Source: Candidatus Fermentibacteraceae bacterium (GTDB lineage Bacteria; Fermentibacterota; Fermentibacteria; Fermentibacterales; JCC-6). From it: a stretch of DNA of 7,637 nt. Below are positions 1-7,201 of this stretch, one piece after another. Each line of letters opens with the position of its first letter. Positions within the stretch are counted from its first letter, which is position 1. The position numbers were made by a program, and so were the translations under genes. Location of the stretch: assembly GCA_021162285.1 (NCBI GenBank), contig JAGGYZ010000230.1, positions 1 through 7,637 of the forward strand, read 5' to 3'. The notes beneath the pieces were generated by a model. That model had not been told where the DNA came from. It did not search any database and saw nothing but the letters and a program-made list of their open reading frames with translations.

Positions 1-1353
1 CAGTACTCTTCCAATCTCAATGGAAATGCCCTTACAGGTCTGGTATGGGAAGGGAGCAGGCTTTACGGTATACTGGCCAACACATATGCGGACAACAGGC
101 TTTCCGGAGCCGGGCTTGCCCTTCTGCTTGAGGATGGCACCTGGCGGAGGAATCTTCCGGATTTCGGACCGGCTTCAAACGATCTCCGGGATTGCACAAT
201 TCTGCCTGACGGCAGCGTCTGGGTTTCCAGCAACAGAGCGGGAGTTTCCGTTCTGGCAGACCAGCAATGGCAGCAGCTGGGTCAGTACATGACCGATATC
301 AACCAGAATTATGCCATCTGTCCTTCCGGTGAAGGAGTATTTGTTTCCTCAATAGGACACGGTGTAGACTGGCTTTCATGGCAGAATGGAACCATAGACA
401 GCACAATTCACCTCAACAGCAATGATGGTCTTCTGAACAACAGAGTTTTTTGTGCGGAGCAGGGTGATGAGAATACTGTATGGTTTGGACACAGAACCCT
501 GGAGGAAACGGAACCCAGCGGTGTCTGCCGGCTGAAATGGGCACCGGGAGATTCGAGTTCCATAACCTTTACAGATATTACAGGGGCAGACGGGCTTCCA
601 AGCAAGGAAGTCAACGCGGTTCTGCCGGAGGGTGACAGGTACTGCTGGGCCGGTACCGACGGAGGTCTCGCTTACATTGACATCTACATGCAGACTGTCA
701 GGGAGACATACACCGTGCAGGATGGTCTTCCATCATCTCTTGTTACCTCTCTGGCACAGGACAGATCCGGAACTGTTTACATCGGTACCGCGTCGGGGCT
801 TGCTTACCTCAGCGACGGCGCAGTTACAGAGGTAGAGCAGATCACTACCGGCGTTACCGCCCTTGAGTGTGACGGTCTTGGCAGTGTGTGGCTGTCCACC
901 GGCGAGGGATTGAAGAGGTATTTCAGGGCTACAGGAACTTTAGAGGAATACACCACATTCAACAGCCCTCTGGCAGAGGGGACAATTTACGACATAACAG
1001 CAGACAGCAATCGCGGTTACCTCTGGCTGGCCACCGACCACGGTTTCTGGAGAGGCAGACTGGGTGAAGGCCTGACCGGTGACGGTTCCTCTGCGGTGGT
1101 TTACCCGGATCCATTTATTCCAGGCCGGGGTGATATCCTGGGGGTGGCAGGTATACCGGACACTGCAGCAGAGGTAAGTGTTTTTGATGTCGCGGGAAAT
1201 CTTGTGTGGCGGTTTTCATCTTCCGGTCGTGAAGATATTGCCTGGGATGGCCTGAATACCCTGGAGCGGCCTGCTGCGTCGGGAGTCTATTTTCTGCAGC
1301 TGGAACAGGCAGGTTCGGAGTCAGCTCTGCTGAAGTTTGCTCTGGTAAGATAG
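1..1353 (+). CDS. Beta-propeller (Reg_prop-type) protein with C-terminal FlgD-like Ig domain, 5' truncated
   Basis: The frame is open from the first base to the TAG at 1351-1353, giving 450 visible residues, so the start lies before the window and the in-frame ATG at 289 is internal. Repeating blades of the two-component-regulator propeller type are visible. Blade strands read like SVWVSS, NTVWFGH, RYCWAGTDGGLAYI, TVYIGTASGLAYL, SVWLSTGEGL and YLWLATDHGFW, at about residues 61-351, with recurrent DGL(L/P) turns near 142, 197 and 241. That is at least six or seven blades. Residues about 366-450 resemble a FlgD-like Ig module: PDPFIPG, then VSVFDVAGNLVWRF, then IAWDG and SGVYFLQLE, ending in a lysine-then-LVR tail. 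In FCB-type bacteria such modules usually end secreted or surface proteins. No kinase or DNA-binding part follows, so a sensor kinase role is unlikely. The ligand is unknown. It precedes a polysaccharide operon but may be unrelated to it. Confidence 0.85.
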   Translation, partial: QYSSNLNGNALTGLVWEGSRLYGILANTYADNRLSGAGLALLLEDGTWRRNLPDFGPASNDLRDCTILPDGSVWVSSNRAGVSVLADQQWQQLGQYMTDINQNYAICPSGEGVFVSSIGHGVDWLSWQNGTIDSTIHLNSNDGLLNNRVFCAEQGDENTVWFGHRTLEETEPSGVCRLKWAPGDSSSITFTDITGADGLPSKEVNAVLPEGDRYCWAGTDGGLAYIDIYMQTVRETYTVQDGLPSSLVTSLAQDRSGTVYIGTASGLAYLSDGAVTEVEQITTGVTALECDGLGSVWLSTGEGLKRYFRATGTLEEYTTFNSPLAEGTIYDITADSNRGYLWLATDHGFWRGRLGEGLTGDGSSAVVYPDPFIPGRGDILGVAGIPDTAAEVSVFDVAGNLVWRFSSSGREDIAWDGLNTLERPAASGVYFLQLEQAGSESALLKFALVR

Positions 1354-1375
1354 GGTAATGTGACAACCTGAATAA

Positions 1376-1384
1376 TGCTATATT
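1376..1384 (+). promoter_or_regulatory. Possible extended -10 promoter for the polysaccharide operon
   Basis: The spacer before rfbB contains TGCTATATT, an extended -10 pattern (TGn followed by TATATT, one base off TATAAT). No good -35 hexamer sits 16-18 bases upstream; GTGACA at 1360-1365 is only 13 bases away. Transcription from here would leave a leader of about 70 bases before the ATG at 1460. No clear terminator separates this point from the propeller gene, so readthrough from upstream is also possible. The base pattern is seen; promoter function is inferred, and promoter rules in this lineage are unknown. Confidence 0.3.
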
Positions 1385-1459
1385 TAAAGGGGAGGGTGCA
1401 GGTATCGATAGTCTTCTGGAAGCAGACACTGCTGTAGTGGGGATAAGAAAGGAAATCCG

Positions 1460-2488
1460 ATGAATCTTCTTGTTACCGGAGGAGCGGGTTTTATAGGAAC
1501 CAATTTTGTCAGGTACATTATGAACCGTCGCCCTGGGTGGGCAGTTACAGTGCTTGACAAACTGACCTACGCCGGCAGAAGAGAAAACCTCTCAGAGTTT
1601 GAGGGTTCACCTGGATACAGATTCATACAGGGAGACATCTGCGATCCGGAAGCGGTCCGCGAAGCCATGGACGGCTGCAGCGGTGTTGTTAATTTCGCTG
1701 CTGAAACCCATGTAGATCGTTCTATAGATGATCCGTCTTCTTTTGTAAAAACAGATGTTGAGGGGGTCAGGGTTCTTCTGGAGGAATTCCGGAAAGAAGA
1801 TTCAAGAAAGATGTTTCTGCAGATCTCCACAGATGAAGTTTACGGAAGTGTAGAGAATGGCCGGTCCGGAGAGGGAGACCCGCTTTGTCCCAGAAGCCCC
1901 TATTCCGCATCGAAGGCAGGGGGAGAACTTCTGGCAATGAGTTACTTCACGACTTTCGGTGTTCCTGTTACAGTTACACGGGCATCAAACAATTACGGCC
2001 CGTACCAGTATCCTGAAAAGCTGATCCCTCTGTTTATTACCAACGCTTTCGAAGCGGAGAAGCTGCCCCTGTACGGTGACGGTGGAAACATGAGAGACTG
2101 GCTGTTTGTTGATGACCACTGCAGTGCTCTTGTTGCGGTACTGGAGCGAGGCAGACCCGGACATATCTACAATGTGGGGGACGGGCAGGAATTGACCAAC
2201 ACCGAAGTTACAACTGCTATAATTGAAGCTACCGGTGCAGACGGGAACCTTGTCCGGCATGTGGAAGACAGGCTTGGACATGACAGGCGCTACGCTGTAG
2301 ATATTTCAAAGCTGCAGAGGGAACTTGGCTGGAAACCTGAAACGGATTTTGCAACCGGTATTTCCGCCACAGTTAACTGGTACAGAGAAAACTCCCGGTG
2401 GTGGAAATCGATTAAATCCGGAGAGTTCCGCGAGTATTACAGGAAGATGTATTCAGAAAAACTTGAGAACTCGGAAAGGATCCGATAA
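1460..2488 (+). CDS. rfbB: dTDP-glucose 4,6-dehydratase
   Basis: This cytoplasmic extended short-chain dehydrogenase converts dTDP-glucose to dTDP-4-keto-6-deoxyglucose using tightly bound NAD. That product is the branch point for rhamnose and several deoxy- and amino-deoxy sugars. The 342 residues match the family's usual length. Visible signatures are the Rossmann glycines G7, G10 and G13 in TGGAGFIG, D33 in LDKLTYAG (NAD ribose), NFAAETHVDRS at 78-88, and the dehydratase triad T124-D125-E126 in STDEVYGS. Also visible are catalytic Y148 and K152 in YSASK, NNYGPYQYPEKLIP at 177-190, and RDWLFVDDH at 212-220. The TDE triad separates it from 4-epimerases of the GalE type. The ATG is preceded by AAGGA at 1449-1453 with a 6-base spacer. 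The stop abuts the next ATG (TAAATG). No rmlA, rmlC or rmlD is in the window, so the final sugar cannot be told. Confidence 0.95.
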   Translation: MNLLVTGGAGFIGTNFVRYIMNRRPGWAVTVLDKLTYAGRRENLSEFEGSPGYRFIQGDICDPEAVREAMDGCSGVVNFAAETHVDRSIDDPSSFVKTDVEGVRVLLEEFRKEDSRKMFLQISTDEVYGSVENGRSGEGDPLCPRSPYSASKAGGELLAMSYFTTFGVPVTVTRASNNYGPYQYPEKLIPLFITNAFEAEKLPLYGDGGNMRDWLFVDDHCSALVAVLERGRPGHIYNVGDGQELTNTEVTTAIIEATGADGNLVRHVEDRLGHDRRYAVDISKLQRELGWKPETDFATGISATVNWYRENSRWWKSIKSGEFREYYRKMYSEKLENSERIR

Positions 2489-3421
2489 ATGAGAATACTG
2501 GTAACTGGAGGAGCCGGATTTATTGGAAGCCATCTCAGCGACAGGCTTCTTGAAAAGGGTCACTCTGTAATTGCTCTGGACAACCTGATAACAGGCAGCA
2601 CCGACAACATCGCTCATCTGGCAGGAAGACGCGATTTCAAATTCATAAACCACGATGTCACCGAGTATATATACATTCCCGGAGAGATCGATTTTATTTT
2701 TCACATGGCTTCCCCGGCAAGCCCTATTGATTACCTGATGTACCCGATACAGACGCTGAAGGTCGGTGCGCTGGGTACACACAAGGCCCTGGGTCTGGCA
2801 AAAGAAAAAAATGCAGGGCTTCTGCTTGCTTCAACAAGTGAAGTTTACGGTGATCCACTGGTGCACCCTCAACCGGAAAGCTACTGGGGGAATGTTAACC
2901 CTGTAGGTCCCAGAGGAGTGTACGATGAAGCCAAAAGATACGCTGAAGCACTTGTTTCCGCCTACCACAGAACCCACGGTGTAGACACAAGAATCGCACG
3001 GATCTTCAATACATACGGGCCGCGCAACCGGGCGGATGACGGCCGCGTTGTTCCCTCATTTGTGTGTCAGGCTATCAAGGATGAAGACCTTACCATCTTC
3101 GGTGACGGCGAACAGACCAGAAGTTTCTGTTTTGTTTCCGATACGGTTAACGGACTTATTGCACTTATGGAAAGCGGTTACCATGAGCCGGTAAACATCG
3201 GGAACCCCAATGAAATGACGGTGAAGCAGTTTGCCCTTGAAGTGATAAGGCTTGCGGGAAGTGCCAGCTCTCTTACCTACAGAGACCTTCCTGTGGACGA
3301 CCCGAAGCTAAGAAAGCCAGACATCACAACTGCAGGCAGGGTGCTTAACTGGAAACCGGAAGTATCCCTTGAAGACGGGCTGAAACAAACCATAGAATAC
3401 TTCAGAAGAACGGTTCTGTAA
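2489..3421 (+). CDS. uxs: UDP-glucuronate decarboxylase (UDP-xylose synthase)
   Basis: This NAD-dependent extended SDR enzyme oxidises and decarboxylates UDP-glucuronate to UDP-xylose in the cytoplasm. Length is 310 residues, typical for bacterial forms without a membrane anchor. Visible features are TGGAGFIGSH at 6-15 (nucleotide binding), ALDNLITG at 29-36 with D31, and HMASPASPIDYLMYPIQT at 72-89, which is highly characteristic of UXS. Further along are T116-S117-E118 in STSEVYG, catalytic Y145 and K149 in YDEAKR, RIFNTYGPRNRADDGRVVPSF at 171-191, and R275 in DPKLRKPD. By position relative to T116, E118 and Y145, R275 matches the active-site arginine known from human UXS1. These separate it from GalE and RmlB. 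The ATG directly follows the rfbB stop, with AAGGA at 2476-2480 inside the rfbB 3' end. A UDP-glucose dehydrogenase supplying UDP-glucuronate must be encoded elsewhere. Confidence 0.93.
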   Translation: MRILVTGGAGFIGSHLSDRLLEKGHSVIALDNLITGSTDNIAHLAGRRDFKFINHDVTEYIYIPGEIDFIFHMASPASPIDYLMYPIQTLKVGALGTHKALGLAKEKNAGLLLASTSEVYGDPLVHPQPESYWGNVNPVGPRGVYDEAKRYAEALVSAYHRTHGVDTRIARIFNTYGPRNRADDGRVVPSFVCQAIKDEDLTIFGDGEQTRSFCFVSDTVNGLIALMESGYHEPVNIGNPNEMTVKQFALEVIRLAGSASSLTYRDLPVDDPKLRKPDITTAGRVLNWKPEVSLEDGLKQTIEYFRRTVL

Positions 3422-4602
3422 TGCTTGCACTTTTTCTAATTCTTTTCTCTGTTCCAGGTGAGCTGCCTGAAGATGCTTCATCTGCACCGGAGGTACAGGC
3501 CTCTCAGTTCTCCATTTTCGAATCTGTGGACGGGGACGAATACATTCTGGGTGCCGGAGACATTCTGCAGGTTGTTGTTGAAGGTGGAATCAGTGAGGTG
3601 ATGATGGTTTCCGGGCTGGGCTCCATAACCACGAGTCAGGTTTCCGGGGATGGAAGAATACAGGTGTCCGGTATCGGCCAGCTCAGCGTCACCGGGCTTA
3701 CCATTAACCAGGCGGAACAGGCTCTTCGGGCACTTACACGAAGGTATTACAGCCACGTGGAAATTGGCCTTTCCCTTCTGCAGCCCAGAACGGTAAGAGT
3801 CTGGATCACCGGTATGGTTGCCCACCCGGGCAGGTACACTTTGTACGCCATCAACCGGGTCAGCGATCTTGTAAGCGCAGCCGGTGGAATGTCTTCATAT
3901 TCTTCCAGAACAGGATGGATGATCACTGAAACAGGAGATTCGGTGTATGTGGACCTGCACTTTGATCCGCTCACGGGAAAGCCGGTGTGCGATCCGTTTG
4001 TTGATGGTGGTGCCGGTGTTGTGTTCGAACTTCTGATCTCTCCAGTGTATGTACTGAGGCCCGGTGTCAGAAACTACAACGATGCCTATGCGGTTCCTGA
4101 AGTTGAGACCTGGGATGCAGTTCCAGGGGAAACTGTGGAAGATCTGATGTACAGAATCGGCGGTATATCCGGCAACATCGATCTTGCAAGGAGTGTTCTG
4201 ATAACCCGGCGCGGAACTTCTCCCGTGTGGGTAAAAAACCAGGGTTTTTCTCTCACTCCTGTTGAGGCTGGCGATACCCTTCGGCTTGTGGTGGAGGGCA
4301 ACGACATCTATGTTGCAGGGGCTGTTCACCAGCGGGGTATTATCTCATACACTCCCGGTGCAACTGCCAGAGTTTACGTGGAAAGAGCCGGAGGAAAAGT
4401 TTACAATGCCAGTATTGGAGGCACTACGGTTACAAGAAATGGTGTTGTTATTGCCTCTGGAGATGATGCGCTGGAAACAGAAGTTCTTCCAGGTGATGTG
4501 ATAGAGGTTCCGTACAACTGGGTGGCTCAGCATGCACAGGAAATAGGCATACTGGCTACAGTTGTGGGAATTACCTCTGTGATCATCAACTTGTCGAGGT
4601 AG
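3421..4602 (+). CDS. Wza-like polysaccharide export protein with SLBB domains
   Basis: Probable outer-membrane exit channel or periplasmic collar for a surface polysaccharide; 393 residues, close to Wza. A short hydrophobic stretch at 2-11 suggests a signal peptide, but it lacks a basic residue before the core and there is no nearby cysteine, so the usual lipoprotein anchor of Wza is not evident. Residues about 38-120 form the export (PES) domain, with YILGAGDILQVVV at 41-53 and GDGRIQVSGIGQLSVTGLT at 77-95. SLBB-type segments follow at about 124-156 (VWITGMVAHPGRY then LVSAAGG), 235-290 and 295-325 (IYVAGAVHQRGIISYTPGA then VERAGG). A terminal hydrophobic helix at about 375-391 matches the place of the Wza membrane-spanning helix. 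The start overlaps the previous stop by one base (TAATG) with only a weak ribosome site, suggesting translational coupling. No alternative ATG, GTG or TTG lies between 3373 and 3421. Confidence 0.9.
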   Translation: MLALFLILFSVPGELPEDASSAPEVQASQFSIFESVDGDEYILGAGDILQVVVEGGISEVMMVSGLGSITTSQVSGDGRIQVSGIGQLSVTGLTINQAEQALRALTRRYYSHVEIGLSLLQPRTVRVWITGMVAHPGRYTLYAINRVSDLVSAAGGMSSYSSRTGWMITETGDSVYVDLHFDPLTGKPVCDPFVDGGAGVVFELLISPVYVLRPGVRNYNDAYAVPEVETWDAVPGETVEDLMYRIGGISGNIDLARSVLITRRGTSPVWVKNQGFSLTPVEAGDTLRLVVEGNDIYVAGAVHQRGIISYTPGATARVYVERAGGKVYNASIGGTTVTRNGVVIASGDDALETEVLPGDVIEVPYNWVAQHAQEIGILATVVGITSVIINLSR

Positions 4603-4603
4603 G
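4596..4603 (+). promoter_or_regulatory. Ribosome binding site region deciding the Wzz-like start
   Basis: GAGGTAGG lies just before two adjacent in-frame starts, GTG at 4606 and ATG at 4609. The GAGG part is 6 bases from the GTG and 9 bases from the ATG; the last AGG is 5 bases from the ATG. ATG at 4609 is preferred because of the stronger codon, but the choice changes the protein by only one residue. The site overlaps the stop codon of the SLBB gene. Confidence 0.55.
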
Positions 4604-4608
4604 TAGTG

Positions 4609-5838
4609 ATGGCAGATAAAACCGTTTCGGAGAAGTTCACAGGCAGGGTTGTTAAGCAGGTGGCAGCCAATGCCCGGAGTATTGTTGTCCTCTGCTTTGT
4701 TGTTGCTGTGTTGTCTTCTGCATGGGCGCTGACCAGAACTCCAAGATGGAGTGCCTGGGCTGCGGCAATCGTTCCCGGGTCTACCTCTTCCTCCCTGTCC
4801 GCTTCTGCCGGAGCGCTGGGGCTGGGAGACGCGATGGGTGTTATGGGGGCTTTGGGTTCAGGAGTGCTTCCTCAGCCGGCAGGAATTGATATTACCCTTG
4901 CAACACAGATACTTGGTTCCCGTAGAATACAGGAAAGAATCATTCTGAAGTACGACCTTATCAACAGGTTCAGAGCCAACAGCATGGAAAAGGCTACAAA
5001 GAAGTTCGGAGAACGCTTTTCCGTTACACTCTCTCCAGAGGGAATAATATTTGTTACAGCCGAAGGCAGCACCAGAACGGAAGCTGCCGCCATTGTGAAT
5101 GACATTGTAGATTTTGCCAACCAGGAGCTTTTAACTCTCGTTACCAGCAGAGCCAGAAGAAGCCGAATTCAGACTGAAGGTGCTCTTTCTCTTGCTCAGG
5201 ATTCACTTGAAGCATCAAGGGAAGCCATGGAATCTTTCAGAGCCAGAACAGGTCTGATATTTCCGGAACAGCAGGCTTCAAGCATGATGGATGTTATGGC
5301 TTCCATAGAGAGTGAAATGGTTTCCGCAGGTGCGGTGCTCCACGGGCTTTCCGGCAATCTTTCGTCAAGAAGTGCCATATACAGCCAGGCCAGTGCGCAG
5401 TACAGGTATCTGGAAGACGCGCTGAGAGTAAGGTCTTCTTCAGGAGACTCCCTGAGTATTTTCCCGGTAATGGACAGCATGCCCGCCTACATGCGCGAGT
5501 ACGAAAATCTTGTGGTGGACATAGAGACCAGAAGCGCCGTGTACCTGTTCCTCCGGCAGGAGCTGGAAAATCTGCGCATTGAGGAATCAAAGGAAAGCCC
5601 CACAATAGAAATAATCGTACCGCCGGCACCTGAATACCTCAGGGTGTATCCTAAAAGAGCCGTTATGGTGATAACACATGTAGCTATCGCCTTCATTCTC
5701 TCAATAGTGTGGATAGTTTTTCTCACGTGGTTCAGATCTGTCCTTGACTCTCCGGAATCAGGTCCCTTCGTGAAAGGTGTACTGGCAGATGTCAGAAACC
5801 AGTTCCGCAGGCATGGGAATGGTGCTGAAAAAAAGTAA
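4609..5838 (+). CDS. Wzz/GumC-like polysaccharide chain-length (co-polymerase) protein, no kinase domain
   Basis: Probable inner-membrane polysaccharide co-polymerase that sets chain length and bridges to the export channel; 409 residues. The layout is that of the family: a short cytoplasmic N-terminus, a first membrane helix at about 25-41 (IVVLCFVVAVLSSAWAL), a large periplasmic part, and a second helix at about 352-375. The segment after the first helix is a Gly/Ala/Ser-rich linker (about 57-91) followed by ITLATQILGSRRIQERII, as seen in GumC-like proteins. Residues about 188-330 are largely helical, with the LAQDSLEASREAMESFRARTGLI stretch expected to form a coiled coil. PPAPEYLRVYPKR just before the second helix is the family's proline-rich motif. 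After that helix only about 34 basic residues remain, with no Walker motif or tyrosine-rich tail, so the Wzc kinase part is absent. It lies 6 bases after the SLBB gene's stop and its 3' end overlaps the flippase start. Confidence 0.88.
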   Translation: MADKTVSEKFTGRVVKQVAANARSIVVLCFVVAVLSSAWALTRTPRWSAWAAAIVPGSTSSSLSASAGALGLGDAMGVMGALGSGVLPQPAGIDITLATQILGSRRIQERIILKYDLINRFRANSMEKATKKFGERFSVTLSPEGIIFVTAEGSTRTEAAAIVNDIVDFANQELLTLVTSRARRSRIQTEGALSLAQDSLEASREAMESFRARTGLIFPEQQASSMMDVMASIESEMVSAGAVLHGLSGNLSSRSAIYSQASAQYRYLEDALRVRSSSGDSLSIFPVMDSMPAYMREYENLVVDIETRSAVYLFLRQELENLRIEESKESPTIEIIVPPAPEYLRVYPKRAVMVITHVAIAFILSIVWIVFLTWFRSVLDSPESGPFVKGVLADVRNQFRRHGNGAEKK

Positions 5839-7102
5839 GATACTGAATCTGGGTTTTCCTGCGCTTGTAAGCCAGGGTTCCCTTGCCCTGTGGGGTGTAA
5901 TTTCCATACTCATCGCAAGACACCTGCCGGATAACGCCTATGCTGTGTATGCCCTTTCCCGTTCAATAGAACTGTTCGGTGGCCTGTTGGGCGGCGGCTT
6001 TGTACTCAGTGCTCTTCTTAAACTGGGCAGCGAGAAAAGCAGTACAGAAACGTCCGCTACAGCCAATACAGCAATGCTGGTCACACTTGTTTTCAGTTTG
6101 ATCACCGCTGCAGGGCTTTTGCTGTTCGGTGACTTAATAAATTCTTTCTACCCTGAAATACAGCTTTCAGGTATTCCGCCTGTGATCGCTCTTGTGGTTG
6201 TTACAGGGGCACTGTCTCAGATTCCCAGACACCTTCTTCTTACAAAACTGAGTACAGCAAAGGTTATGCAGGCTGATGTTGTTTCCTTTCTTATTCGTGG
6301 GGGAATTGTAGGGTGGCTGATATACACCGGCGTTCTTACCGGAGCTGTTCAGGTGTTGAAGGCAACTGCTCTGGCGAACACAGGAGCGTTCTTTTTCAAT
6401 GCCTGGAATGCCCGACATCTTTTTGATCCGACAGCCGGGGTGAACAGAGCCTCTCTGAAGCGTGTGCTTAAGTTTGCAGCCTACTCGCTTGGCACCAGCT
6501 TTGCGGGCTTTATCTACACGAGAACAGACATTCTGATGCTGGGCAAACTGGCTCCCCCTGAAGATGTGGCTGCATACAGTGCTTCAAGAGCTCTTACCTC
6601 TATGGTGGTTATGGTTTCTGCTGCGGCAAACATGATCCTTATGCCGGCTATATCCCGGGACTGGACCAGCGGCATCAGAAAGTCTGTAATGAAAAGGGCG
6701 ATGAAAGCTGTTGCTATTGTAGAGCTGATCCAGCTGCCTGTAGTTGCAGCTCTGGTGATCTTCCCCGTTCAGATAATCAACACGATCTACCACGGCAGAT
6801 ACTCGGCGAACTGGCCCATCCTCGCGATCCTCGGAGGTCTTGCACTTGTAAGACCCTTTGGCAGCATTTTTTCAACAGTCAGTTCGGCTATGAACAAACC
6901 GCAGTATTCCTTCTGGTGTATTTTTCTGTCGGCAGGAGTAAATGTTACACTCAACATCATTCTCATCCCGAAAATGGGCGGGATCGGTGCAGCATGGGCA
7001 ACGGTCGCCGCCGTTGTTTCCGGTGCGATTGCGGTTATTGTTCTCTCTGTTCTCCACTGGATGAAAGAAACAGGAGAAGAACCTGTAAAACAGATCTTGT
7101 AA
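5819..7102 (+). CDS. Wzx-like oligosaccharide flippase (polysaccharide biosynthesis protein, MOP superfamily)
   Basis: Probable inner-membrane flippase carrying undecaprenyl-pyrophosphate-linked repeat units to the periplasm. With the start chosen here it has 427 residues and is hydrophobic along most of its length, with about 12 predicted membrane segments, the family's norm. Family-like stretches are the N-terminal LGFPALVSQGSLALWGVISILIARHL, the mid-protein YTRTDILMLGKLAPPEDVAAYSASRAL, GRYSANWPILAILGGL, and NIILIPKMGGIGAAWATVAA near the end. The frame is open back to a GTG at 5777, and ATGs exist at 5789, 5813 and 5819. ATG 5819 is preferred because AGG at 5809-5811 is spaced 7 bases from it and the protein then begins MVLKKSK before the first helix. 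It overlaps the Wzz-like gene by 20 bases, implying coupled translation. Substrate cannot be read from sequence. It is the last operon gene visible; no Wzy polymerase or glycosyltransferase follows. Confidence 0.88.
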   Translation: MVLKKSKILNLGFPALVSQGSLALWGVISILIARHLPDNAYAVYALSRSIELFGGLLGGGFVLSALLKLGSEKSSTETSATANTAMLVTLVFSLITAAGLLLFGDLINSFYPEIQLSGIPPVIALVVVTGALSQIPRHLLLTKLSTAKVMQADVVSFLIRGGIVGWLIYTGVLTGAVQVLKATALANTGAFFFNAWNARHLFDPTAGVNRASLKRVLKFAAYSLGTSFAGFIYTRTDILMLGKLAPPEDVAAYSASRALTSMVVMVSAAANMILMPAISRDWTSGIRKSVMKRAMKAVAIVELIQLPVVAALVIFPVQIINTIYHGRYSANWPILAILGGLALVRPFGSIFSTVSSAMNKPQYSFWCIFLSAGVNVTLNIILIPKMGGIGAAWATVAAVVSGAIAVIVLSVLHWMKETGEEPVKQIL

Positions 7103-7149
7103 TCATTCTTTCGGACCAGAAGAGCAACTTCACAGATAACACTCTCTGT

Positions 7150-7170
7150 TGTACGGATAACAACCGTACA
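7150..7170 (+). promoter_or_regulatory. Palindromic site 1 (candidate upstream operator)
   Basis: A perfect inverted repeat, TGTACGG-N7-CCGTACA, ends two bases before the -35 hexamer of the toxin-antitoxin promoter. It shares half-site and spacing (GTACGG-N7-CCGTAC) with the palindrome at 7210-7228. It could form a 7-bp RNA hairpin at the end of the flippase transcript, but no run of T follows, so a classical intrinsic terminator is unlikely. The matching second copy favours a protein-binding operator, most simply for the RHH antitoxin. The repeat is seen; binding is inferred. Confidence 0.7.
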
Positions 7171-7172
7171 TC

Positions 7173-7201
7173 TTGACGCAATGTCCCGACCGCTTTATAC
7201 T
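7173..7201 (+). promoter_or_regulatory. Sigma70-type promoter of the toxin-antitoxin operon
   Basis: TTGACG at 7173-7178 (one base off TTGACA) and TATACT at 7196-7201 (one base off TATAAT) are separated by exactly 17 bases, a near-ideal promoter. Transcription would start at about 7208-7210, giving a leader of about 38 bases before the antitoxin ATG. The two palindromes flank it directly. A 7-base direct repeat, TGTCCCG, occurs at 7182-7188 in the spacer and at 7201-7207 just after the -10. Function is inferred from match and spacing. Confidence 0.75.

Noticed and set aside
20..292. Separate 90-residue reading frame at the left end
   Set aside because: It overlaps the propeller gene in another frame. 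The frame of the propeller gene is open from base 1 and encodes clear propeller blades there.
289..1353. ATG 289 as the true start of the propeller gene
   Set aside because: The same frame is open upstream to base 1 with propeller-like sequence (GSVWVSSNRAGVSVL), and no ribosome binding site precedes 289.
1460..3421. The two SDR genes as a recent tandem duplication
   Set aside because: They share only the Rossmann start and general family motifs. Active-site signatures and later sequence differ as expected for distinct RmlB and UXS families.
5777..5818. Longer N-terminus for the flippase from GTG 5777 or the ATGs at 5789 and 5813
   Set aside because: The extra residues are polar, overlap the Wzz-like gene further, and have poorer ribosome sites than ATG 5819.
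7150..7175. Intrinsic terminator of the polysaccharide operon
   Set aside because: The 7-bp stem is not followed by a T run, and the same half-site and spacing recur after the promoter, which fits an operator better. A dual role is not excluded.
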